This document shows, in pieces, positions 9,153 through 16,340 of a stretch of 64,000 nucleotides of DNA (its first letter is position 1; every line of letters begins with the position of its first letter). The position numbers were made by a program, and so were the translations under genes. The notes below the pieces were generated by a model, which was not told the origin of the DNA, did not search any database, and worked only from the letters and a program-made list of their open reading frames with translations. Source of the DNA: an uncultured Lachnospiraceae bacterium (lineage in GTDB: Bacteria; Bacillota; Clostridia; Lachnospirales; Lachnospiraceae); NCBI GenBank assembly GCA_910577105.1, contig CAJTMB010000008.1:50734-114733 (forward strand). The letters run 5' to 3'.

Positions 9153-10661
9153 ATGTCAGATTACGATAATAAAGATACAGAAGTTCTGGATGAGAAGGAA
9201 GAGAAAAAGGAGTCTTGCGCCGATGGCACATCGGAAGACAGACAGGAAAAGGAATACGAGGATGTTTGCTTTATCTGCAGGCGTCCGGAGAGTAAAACGG
9301 GAAAAATGTTCAGGCTGCCCAACAATATTTCCGTGTGCAATGACTGTATGCACAAGACCATGGACACGGTAAGCCAGTTTGATTATCAGGGTGTGCTGGA
9401 CAATCCGTCATTCCAGCAGGATTTGGAGGACTTGTCCAAGAAGGGGATGCCCCATATCCGGTTTGTCAACATAGCAGATTTGCAGGGGGAAGGCGGGATA
9501 CCCAATAAACAGAGGTTAAAGAAGAAAAAGAGCGGTGAAAAAGCAAAACCGGTTCTGAATATCCGTGACATACCTGCACCCCATAAAATTAAGGCAAGCC
9601 TGGATGAGTATGTTGTGGGGCAGGAACATGCCAAAAAGGTCATTTCCGTTGCAGTTTACAATCACTATAAAAGAGTGGCAACGGACACTATGGAAGAGAT
9701 TGAAATAGAAAAGTCCAATATGCTGATGATTGGCCCTACAGGATGCGGTAAAACATATCTGGTAAAGACACTGGCAAAGCTTCTGGACGTACCCCTTGCC
9801 ATAGCAGATGCCACTTCCCTGACGGAAGCGGGATATATCGGTGACGATATTGAAAGCGTGGTTTCCAAACTTCTTGCCGCCGCGGACAACGATGTGGAAA
9901 GGGCGGAGCGCGGCATTATCTTCATAGATGAGATTGATAAGATAGCAAAGAAGAAAAATACAACCTCCAGGGATGTAAGCGGTGAGTCGGTGCAGCAGGG
10001 GATGTTAAAACTGCTGGAGGGAGCCGAAGTGGAAGTGCCGGTCGGCGCCAACAGCAAAAATGCAATGGTTCCCCTTGCTACCATTAACACCCGCAATATT
10101 CTGTTTATCTGCGGCGGGGCATTCCCCGATTTGGAGGAGATTATCAAGGAGCGCTTAAGCAAGCAGAGCTCCATTGGATTTAACGCCCAATTAAAGGATT
10201 ACTTTGACAAGGACAAAAATCTGCTTTCCAAAGTGACGGTGGAGGATATCCGGAAGTTCGGCATGATACCTGAATTTATAGGCCGTCTGCCCATTCTTTA
10301 TACATTGGAAGGGCTTTCCAAGGAAATGATGGTCAAAATCTTGAAGGAGCCTAAAAATGCCATTTTAAAACAGTACCAGAAGCTGTTGGAACTGGATGAA
10401 GTAAAACTGGAGTTTACGGACGGGGCTTTGGAGGCCATAGCCGAGAAGGCAATGAAAAGAGAGACGGGCGCAAGGGCGCTTCGCTCCATTATCGAAGAAT
10501 TTATGCTGGATATTATGTATGAAATTCCCAAAGATGACAATATCGGCAGGGTCACCATCACGAAAGAGTATATTGAAGGAACCGGCGGGCCAATCATTGA
10601 TATCCGAAACAGCATGGCCGTAAATCCGGATGGATTGCCCGTCATGGCGGAAAACGCGTAG
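9153..10661 (+). CDS. clpX: ClpX-type AAA+ unfoldase subunit of Clp protease
   Basis: The 502-residue protein has the ClpX layout: an acidic, low-complexity N-terminal extension of about 30 residues, a C4 zinc finger (CFICRRPE ... CNDC), and an AAA+ module with Walker A GPTGCGKTYL, pore loop GYIGDD, Walker B IIFIDEIDK and arginine-finger/sensor regions. An SSIGFNAQL stretch supplies the IGF loop that docks on ClpP, so it should feed substrates to ClpP. It is about 80 residues longer than usual ClpX because of the acidic extension and a basic linker (KQRLKKKKSGEKAK). No clpP or tig is beside it, unlike the common clpX locus, so it may be a second copy. Start: ATG 9153 (GGAAAGGA upstream) is preferred; a GTG at 9111 with GAGGAG would add 14 residues. 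Confidence 0.88.
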   Translation: MSDYDNKDTEVLDEKEEKKESCADGTSEDRQEKEYEDVCFICRRPESKTGKMFRLPNNISVCNDCMHKTMDTVSQFDYQGVLDNPSFQQDLEDLSKKGMPHIRFVNIADLQGEGGIPNKQRLKKKKSGEKAKPVLNIRDIPAPHKIKASLDEYVVGQEHAKKVISVAVYNHYKRVATDTMEEIEIEKSNMLMIGPTGCGKTYLVKTLAKLLDVPLAIADATSLTEAGYIGDDIESVVSKLLAAADNDVERAERGIIFIDEIDKIAKKKNTTSRDVSGESVQQGMLKLLEGAEVEVPVGANSKNAMVPLATINTRNILFICGGAFPDLEEIIKERLSKQSSIGFNAQLKDYFDKDKNLLSKVTVEDIRKFGMIPEFIGRLPILYTLEGLSKEMMVKILKEPKNAILKQYQKLLELDEVKLEFTDGALEAIAEKAMKRETGARALRSIIEEFMLDIMYEIPKDDNIGRVTITKEYIEGTGGPIIDIRNSMAVNPDGLPVMAENA

Positions 10662-10726
10662 TTGGCGGTACTTTTAAAAGGACAGGCAAAGAAATAAAAT
10701 AACTTCATAGGATAGTATTAAAACAC

Positions 10727-10774
10727 GGGAAGCGGGAAGAAATGCGGACAATCGTCGGGCTGCTTCCCCTTTTT
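10727..10774 (+). terminator. Terminator-like hairpin between clpX and the S8 protease, overlapping the S8 start
   Basis: GGGAAGC (10727-10733) pairs with GCTTCCC (10762-10768), followed by CTTTTT. A second GGGAAG in the loop (10734-10739) could pair with the same right arm. The hairpin spans the first possible ATG (10742) of the next gene, so it may both end clpX transcripts and limit translation of the protease. Confidence 0.5.
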
Positions 10775-12475
10775 ATGCGTATGACTTGTGAAGAAAAAGT
10801 TTTGTCGGAAGAATATGGAGAATTGATAGTTGATTTTACGGACCCCATTCCGGCCTTTGGGGAAGTGAATGAATTTTGCTTTACCCGAGTAAATGACAGA
10901 TATGGTATTGGCTATGTGCTGCAAAGTGAGCTGGACCCGATTATGGGCACAATGTATGTCTATCATTATCTTCCCCGGATATTCGGGCTGATGGCGGATG
11001 ATTTTGACCCGGTCAGCCTGATTAATTCAGGCATTTTGCAGACGCAGCGCCCGCCCCTGTCTTTAAACGGAAGCGGAGTCGTGGTGGCGTTTATTGATAC
11101 GGGAATCCGCTTTGCGCAGGAAGAATTTCTGAATGAGGCCGGTAACAGCAGGATATTGGCAATCTGGGACCAGACGATTCAGACGGGCAGGCCCCCTGAG
11201 GGGTTCCGGTACGGCACTTTGTTTGGCAGGGAGGATATCAATGAAGCGCTGCGGGCAGAGAACCCTTATGAGGTATTGCCCTCCTATGATGAAATCGGAC
11301 ACGGCACCGCCATGGCGAGTGTGGCGGCAGGCAGCGTGGTGGATGGCGGGAGAAGCTTCAGGGGTGCGGCGCCGGGAGCGGAAATCGTGGTGGTTAAATT
11401 AAGGCAGGCGAAGCGGAATTTGAAGGATTATTATATGATACCGGAAGGGGTGCCTGCTTTTTCGGAAACGGATATCATGCTGGGGGTAAAATTTGCCGAA
11501 TCTTTTGCGGTAACCTTCCGCAGGCCTGTGGTTATCTGCATTGGTCTGGGAAGCAACCAGGGCGACCATAATATCGGGTCTTCCCTTGCCCGCTATCTGA
11601 ACGGCTTATCCACAATCCGAAACCGGGGCATTGTAATCTGCGGCGGAAACGAAGGGGATGCGGCGCACCATTACAGCGGTACTGTTCCCTACGGACAGGA
11701 CGCCCATACGGATGTGGAAATACGGGTAGGAGAAGGGGAAAAAGGTTTTATGCTGGAATTATGGGGATGTGTGCCGGATGTTTTCTGCGCTTCCATCCGT
11801 ACGCCCGGCGGGGAAACCGTTCAGAGATTCAGGCCGGGAATGGGACAGAGTCTTACGTATTCCTTTGTCTATGAACAGACGAAGGTAACCATCGACAGCC
11901 TTTTGGTGGAGCCGACGACAGGGGATGAACTGATTGTTTTTCGGTTTCAGGAGCCGACGGCAGGTATCTGGCGCATTAGCGTCTATGCTTCCCAGGACGG
12001 GGGCAGGAGAAGCTTTAACATGTGGCTTCCCATCACCCAGTTTATGCAAAGCGATACCTATTTTCTGGACCCCAGTCCCTATGTGACATTGACGGACCCC
12101 GGCATTGCGGTAAACCCCATTACCGTTTCTACCTACAATGATTTTAACAATAGTTTTTATGCAAATTCAGGAAGGGGATTTTTGCGGAACGGTACCATTA
12201 AGCCGGATTTTGCCGCGCCCGGAGTGGATATTTCCACTGCTCTCGGAAAGCGTACCGGTTCCAGCCTTGCCGCTGCACTGACAGCGGGAAGCGTGGCACA
12301 GTTTTTCCAGTGGACCGTTGTGAAAAACAATGACCCGCTTGCGGAAAATGAAGAAATAAAAACGTATTTTATCAGGGGCGCCGTAAGGGAACCGGGGCTG
12401 GTTTACCCAAATCAGGAGTGGGGATACGGACGCCTTAACGTGGCGGAGGCATTTGATTCTCTGGCGGGGGTATAG
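10742..12475 (+). CDS. S8 (subtilisin-family) peptidase, Csp-like, no signal peptide
   Basis: The product is up to 577 residues. The triad of the S8 family is present: Asp119 in VAFIDTG, His187 in GHGTAMAS and Ser508 in TGSSLAAALTAG. About 270 residues between His and Ser hold a jelly-roll-like insert, as in the clostridial Csp proteases. There is no signal peptide or anchor. Start choice is uncertain: ATG 10742 has only GGGAAG two bases away; ATG 10775 or 10781 would remove 11-13 hydrophobic residues and begin at MTCEEKVLSEEY, which looks more like a mature N-terminus, but no ribosome site precedes them. The gene converges on an AraC regulator 35 bases downstream. Csp proteins act in spore germination in some clostridia; that role here is only a possibility. 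Confidence 0.82.
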   Translation: MRTIVGLLPLFMRMTCEEKVLSEEYGELIVDFTDPIPAFGEVNEFCFTRVNDRYGIGYVLQSELDPIMGTMYVYHYLPRIFGLMADDFDPVSLINSGILQTQRPPLSLNGSGVVVAFIDTGIRFAQEEFLNEAGNSRILAIWDQTIQTGRPPEGFRYGTLFGREDINEALRAENPYEVLPSYDEIGHGTAMASVAAGSVVDGGRSFRGAAPGAEIVVVKLRQAKRNLKDYYMIPEGVPAFSETDIMLGVKFAESFAVTFRRPVVICIGLGSNQGDHNIGSSLARYLNGLSTIRNRGIVICGGNEGDAAHHYSGTVPYGQDAHTDVEIRVGEGEKGFMLELWGCVPDVFCASIRTPGGETVQRFRPGMGQSLTYSFVYEQTKVTIDSLLVEPTTGDELIVFRFQEPTAGIWRISVYASQDGGRRSFNMWLPITQFMQSDTYFLDPSPYVTLTDPGIAVNPITVSTYNDFNNSFYANSGRGFLRNGTIKPDFAAPGVDISTALGKRTGSSLAAALTAGSVAQFFQWTVVKNNDPLAENEEIKTYFIRGAVREPGLVYPNQEWGYGRLNVAEAFDSLAGV

Positions 12476-12510
12476 ACTGATTGCTTAAGGCACCGCATAC
12501 TTCAGGTACA

Positions 12511-13251
12511 TCAGTCAGCCTGCCAGTTACGGCTGAAAAAGTGTTGTTTAAACTGCCGGGGCGTCATACCTGTCTCCTGCCTGAAAACATTGATAAAATG
12601 GCTGTGTGAGCAGAAATTCAGGTAATTGCCAATCTCGATGGAAGTATATTCGGAATACTGGAGCATATTTTTTGCCGCATCTATGCGCAGTCCTCGAATA
12701 TAGGCGGAGATGGTGGAGCCTACCTGCTTTTTAAAAAGTGCTGAAAGATAGGCAGGACTGAGTTCTACAAAATCCGCCAAATCTTTGAGCAGGATTGGCG
12801 TATGCAGATTTTCGTAAATATAATCCAGACACTGTCTTATGGGTTTGGAAAAAACCTGCCGGGTTTTCATTCTGCGCATCCGGTTAGTAAAATCAAATAC
12901 CATCTGTCTGTGAAGGGTGGATATTGCTTCTATGGTAGGGGCAGTATCCGCTTTTCGTATGTAAAGGTCACTTAGAGTGTAGGCTTCTTCCGATGGCATA
13001 CCGGCCTCCATACAAAAACGGGTAATCAAGGCGGTGGAAATTACCAGATGGTAACACAGATTCCGGAACGGATTGTCGGAAAGCGTTCCGAAATCGTTGG
13101 AGTCAAGCGGCGACATGGCTTCCTGAACCTTTTTTATATCGCCCGACTGTACTGCATGGAAAAAAGCAAGTTCTGAAGAATATGCAGAATGTACGGAAGC
13201 GTTTTCACGCTGCAGGAAGGTGGAAAGGGTAAAGGATTGTTCGGTATTCAT
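12511..13251 (-). CDS. AraC-family transcriptional regulator
   Basis: The 246-residue protein ends in a complete AraC DNA-binding domain of two helix-turn-helix units (about 145-240): LKDLADFVELSPAYLSALFKKQ and the second unit SIEIGNYLNFCSHSHFINVFRQETGMTPRQF. The N-terminal 130 residues are helical and show no cupin motif, a layout common in firmicute sugar regulators of the YesN type. The start at 13251 has AAGGAG 5 bases upstream. It is transcribed away from the lipoprotein beta-glucanase gene 138 bases off, so it is the likely activator of that gene in response to a glucan-derived signal. Confidence 0.88.
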   Translation of the reverse strand: MNTEQSFTLSTFLQRENASVHSAYSSELAFFHAVQSGDIKKVQEAMSPLDSNDFGTLSDNPFRNLCYHLVISTALITRFCMEAGMPSEEAYTLSDLYIRKADTAPTIEAISTLHRQMVFDFTNRMRRMKTRQVFSKPIRQCLDYIYENLHTPILLKDLADFVELSPAYLSALFKKQVGSTISAYIRGLRIDAAKNMLQYSEYTSIEIGNYLNFCSHSHFINVFRQETGMTPRQFKQHFFSRNWQAD

Positions 13252-13280
13252 GCGGTCACTCCTTTTTTAAACAGGATAAA

Positions 13281-13348
13281 ATTATACTTAAAATAATAAC
13301 ATTTTTCGTAAAAAAGTGATATAGAAATTGCCATATATTTTTTATAAT
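13281..13348. promoter_or_regulatory. Divergent promoter region between AraC regulator and GH16 gene
   Basis: This AT-rich stretch holds a TATAAT on the plus strand (13343-13348) for the glucanase and a TATAAT on the minus strand (13281-13286) for the regulator. Neither has a convincing -35 box at 16-18 bases. A perfect -10 without a -35 is what activator-dependent promoters often look like, and AraC proteins typically replace the -35 contact. The operator itself is not identified. Confidence 0.45.
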
Positions 13349-13389
13349 GATAACAATGAATAATTCTTTGGTGTATGAGGAGGATTTTT

Positions 13390-15768
13390 ATGAAATTAAA
13401 ACGATGGCTTTGTTTCATGCTGGCAGGACTACTGACAGTTCTTCCTGCTGCCGGATGCGGAAAACAAGAACAGACAGGGGGAATGAATACGGACACAACT
13501 GAAAACAGGGAAGAAACGGGAGAGGGAATGATTTTGGAGACGGTGAATGAAGAAGAAATTGCCAATATGTATGAAGGCTACCGGCTTTTGTGGCATGACG
13601 AATTTGAATCGGATGAATTGAATCCGGATAATTGGACCATAGAACTGCGGGAGCCGGGCTGGACAAACAATGAAATGCAGGCTTACACGGATTCCGAAAA
13701 AAATGTCTACATAGAGGACGGAAAACTGATTTTAAAAGCAGTGAAGGATAAAAACGAAAACGGCCTGACCTGCTATACCTCCGGCAAGGTGAACAGCAAG
13801 GGAAAGAAGCAGTTTTTGTACGGAAAAGTAGTGGTGCGTGCAAAAGTGCCGGCAGGACAGGGATTGTGGCCCGCAATCTGGATGATGCCGCAGGACGAAA
13901 GCTTTTACGGTCAATGGCCCAAATGCGGGGAAATAGATATCATGGAGATTTTGGGAAACCAGACCAATACACTCTATGCCAACATCCACTATGGGATGCC
14001 TCATGGGGAAAACCAAGGTATTTATCAGATGGAGGAGGGCAATTTTTCTGATGATTTCCATGAGTATTCTTTAGAGTGGGAACCGGATGAAATGCGCTTC
14101 TATGTGGACGGTGAACTGTATCATACCGTCAACAACTGGTATACGGCAGTAGAAGGTGAGGATAGAGTGACTTATCCGGCGCCGTTTGACCAGCCGTTTT
14201 TTGTGCAGCTGAATCTGGCAGTGGGAGGAGATTGGCCCGGGGCACCGGATGCCACCACCAATTTTGACGAAGCAGAATTTGCGATAGATTATGTCAGGGT
14301 ATACCAGAAAGAAGCTTATGATACGGATGTTGTCAATCCGTCTTTTGTCATGGGTGAGCCGGATGCCACCGGCAATTATGTGCGCAACGGGGATTTTGGG
14401 GTACAGGAAGATTTAAACGATGAGGAGGACTGGAAGTTCATTCTCATGGAAGGCGGCAAGGGTGAAGCACAAATAAAGGACGGTGTAATGTGCATAACAT
14501 CCACCAATGCCGGTTCACAGGAGTATTCAGTTCAGCTGGTGCAGCCTGATGTACCCATAGAACAGGGAGGCATGTATCGTGTTACTTTTGAAGCCATGGC
14601 AGAGGAAGAAAGAGAAATGAAGGTTGCGGTAACCGCACCGGAAAGGTCATGGGTTCGGTATCTGGAGGATACCCCGTTAAAAATGACACCGGAGTGGACC
14701 GCGTATGAATTTACTTTTACCATGGACAGGGAAAACGATGCAAACGGGCGGCTGGAGTTTAATATGGGCAGTCAGGGTTCCACGGCGGCCGTTTATTTGA
14801 GGAACGTCCGGCTGGAAAAGACGGGAACAGTGGAAGCGGAAACGGGTACAGTAGAAAAAACGATACAGTCCGACGGTAATTTTGTATATAACGGTACTTT
14901 TCAATATGGGGATAAAAGACTGAAGTATTGGGAGGTGGAAAATAACCTGGAAGGAGCGTCGGTAGAGGTCACCAACCAAAATCTTATCCGCAGGCTGCAT
15001 GCGCAGGTACCGGAAGGGCAGACGGATTTGCAGAAATTACAGGTGATACAGCCGGGGCTGACACTGACAGGCGGCAGTACCTATAACCTGACCTTTGAGG
15101 CGTGCGGGGATGCGGGTCAGACCATAACCGTTGACATAGGCGGGTGGAATTTTGAGGCGGCGCTTACGGAAGAAATGAGCCAGTACAACTATACATTTGA
15201 ACTGGAAAAAGGAATTGAGAAACCTTCCCTTATCTTCTCGCTGGGCGCGGCAGGAAACATTTATATTGACAATGTAAAGATTAAAGAGGACGGCGCGCTG
15301 ATTAACGCTTCTTTTGCCAATGGCTTTACCGGATGGATACCTTTTGTGGATAACGGTATTGCAAACGAGGTTTCCTATGCGGTGGATTCCCTTACGGAAG
15401 AAAACGCGGCGGGATTTACCATTGCCAATACCGGTGAACAGAACTGGATGATTCAGCTCATGCAGAAAAATATCGGTTTGTATAAGGGTAGAACCTATGT
15501 CCTGCATTTTGACGCAAAGTGCAGCGTGGAACGGCGCATGGAATGCGCGGCACAAAGGGACGGGAGCCAGGATGATGTCTGGACGGAGTATGGAAAAGAC
15601 AGTTTTCTGTTGACATCGGAATACCAAACCTATACACTGGAATTTGAAATGACAGAGGAGAATAACCTGTCTGCCATGATAACCTTTTCCATGGGGGCGA
15701 TAGACGGGGAGGTTATTACCGAAGAGCATGTCATTTACATTGATAATGTGGTTTTGGAGGAAAAATAA
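13390..15768 (+). CDS. Lipoprotein GH16 beta-glucanase (laminarinase-like) with repeated CBM4/9-type modules
   Basis: The 792-residue protein starts with a lipoprotein signal (basic MKLKRW, hydrophobic core, PAAGC with Cys23 as the lipid site), so it is anchored on the outer face of the membrane. A GH16 domain covers about 55-300; the active-site motif E-I-D-I-M-E places the nucleophile at Glu181 and acid/base at Glu186, followed by the HYGMPHGENQG and EWEPDEMRFYVDG strands. Three beta-sandwich modules follow (about 325-480, 495-635, 640-790), each starting with an asparagine-glycine turn such as NYVRNGDF and ending in VYLRNVRLEK or IYIDNVKI, as in CBM4/CBM9 carbohydrate-binding modules. It should cleave beta-1,3 or mixed-linkage glucans. 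GGAGGA lies 5 bases before ATG 13390; the frame extends upstream but without a ribosome site. Confidence 0.92.
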   Translation: MKLKRWLCFMLAGLLTVLPAAGCGKQEQTGGMNTDTTENREETGEGMILETVNEEEIANMYEGYRLLWHDEFESDELNPDNWTIELREPGWTNNEMQAYTDSEKNVYIEDGKLILKAVKDKNENGLTCYTSGKVNSKGKKQFLYGKVVVRAKVPAGQGLWPAIWMMPQDESFYGQWPKCGEIDIMEILGNQTNTLYANIHYGMPHGENQGIYQMEEGNFSDDFHEYSLEWEPDEMRFYVDGELYHTVNNWYTAVEGEDRVTYPAPFDQPFFVQLNLAVGGDWPGAPDATTNFDEAEFAIDYVRVYQKEAYDTDVVNPSFVMGEPDATGNYVRNGDFGVQEDLNDEEDWKFILMEGGKGEAQIKDGVMCITSTNAGSQEYSVQLVQPDVPIEQGGMYRVTFEAMAEEEREMKVAVTAPERSWVRYLEDTPLKMTPEWTAYEFTFTMDRENDANGRLEFNMGSQGSTAAVYLRNVRLEKTGTVEAETGTVEKTIQSDGNFVYNGTFQYGDKRLKYWEVENNLEGASVEVTNQNLIRRLHAQVPEGQTDLQKLQVIQPGLTLTGGSTYNLTFEACGDAGQTITVDIGGWNFEAALTEEMSQYNYTFELEKGIEKPSLIFSLGAAGNIYIDNVKIKEDGALINASFANGFTGWIPFVDNGIANEVSYAVDSLTEENAAGFTIANTGEQNWMIQLMQKNIGLYKGRTYVLHFDAKCSVERRMECAAQRDGSQDDVWTEYGKDSFLLTSEYQTYTLEFEMTEENNLSAMITFSMGAIDGEVITEEHVIYIDNVVLEEK

Positions 15769-15774
15769 TTTTCC

Positions 15775-16230
15775 ATGGTTTATATTTTGACAATAGCCTG
15801 TATCTTTACGGCAGATTTGCTGATAAAGAACCGGGTGGAAAAAACAGAAAAGATTGGGAAAACCCGAAAGATATTTGGCGGCAGGCTTTTGCTGCGCAGA
15901 CATCATAACAAGGGGTTTGTGCTGAATAAGGGGAGCGGGCGGCAATGGCTGGTTGCCGCCTGTTCCCTTGTTCTGGTTCTGCTTTGCACGGTTTGCTTTG
16001 TTGTGAGTCTGGGAAACAGGGGAAATACACTTTTGCGGACAGGACTGGCATTTCTGCTTGGTGGGGCATACAGCAACACCTATGACAGGCTGAAGCGCAG
16101 ATATGTGGTGGATTATATCAGCTTCCCTGTGAAGTGGAAACGTTTTTCCGATATAATATTTAACCTGTCTGACTTTTGCATTGCGGCAGGCGCTTTTTTA
16201 TGCTGTCTGGCAGAAATAGTAAATATATGA
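15775..16230 (+). CDS. lspA: Signal peptidase II (lipoprotein signal peptidase)
   Basis: The 151-residue protein has four predicted membrane helices and all the LspA signatures in order: D-L-L-I-K-N near the start, HNKGFVLN (the N-x-G-x-x motif), GGAYSNTYDR with the first catalytic Asp followed by VVDYISF, and FNLSDFCI with the second catalytic Asp. It removes signal peptides from prolipoproteins after lipidation. It starts 7 bases after a lipoprotein gene (the GH16 enzyme) with a GGAGG inside that gene's end, so the two are co-transcribed. It is more diverged than a usual LspA (YSNTYDR instead of GN..DR), and may be a second copy dedicated to exported lipoproteins such as its neighbour; that is inference. 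Confidence 0.8.
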   Translation: MVYILTIACIFTADLLIKNRVEKTEKIGKTRKIFGGRLLLRRHHNKGFVLNKGSGRQWLVAACSLVLVLLCTVCFVVSLGNRGNTLLRTGLAFLLGGAYSNTYDRLKRRYVVDYISFPVKWKRFSDIIFNLSDFCIAAGAFLCCLAEIVNI

Positions 16231-16236
16231 TATAAT
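16228..16236 (+). promoter_or_regulatory. Extended -10 promoter for the M32 carboxypeptidase gene
   Basis: TGATATAAT matches the TGnTATAAT extended -10 element; the -35 position (TGGCAG) is poor. It overlaps the lspA stop codon. Transcription would start near 16243, giving a leader of nearly 100 bases. Confidence 0.5.
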
Positions 16237-16253
16237 AGCCGCAGAGGCATTAA

Positions 16254-16303
16254 CGCAAACGTCCGATGAAATCGGACAAAAAGCACGTCAGTGCGGGTTT
16301 GCG
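16254..16303 (+). ncRNA. Predicted three-way-junction leader RNA upstream of the M32 carboxypeptidase
   Basis: Within the leader, CGCAAAC (16254-16260) pairs with GTTTGCG (16297-16303) to close a junction. Inside it are two further perfect hairpins: GTCCGAT/ATCGGAC with a GAA loop (16261-16277) and GCAC/GTGC with a GTCA loop (16283-16294), joined by five A. All three stems are fully complementary. The fold has no T-run, so it is not a terminator, and it lies 37 bases before the start codon. It does not match any riboswitch consensus I know; it may be a cis-regulatory RNA or a small interspersed repeat. Confidence 0.5.
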
Positions 16304-16340
16304 AGTATAAAACGTAAAAAGGGGAAAGGTGCAAAAAATC

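Noticed and set aside
12476..12520. Possible terminator between the S8 protease and AraC genes (GACTGA/TCAGTC)
   Set aside because: The stem is only six bases with a 30-base loop and no T-run.
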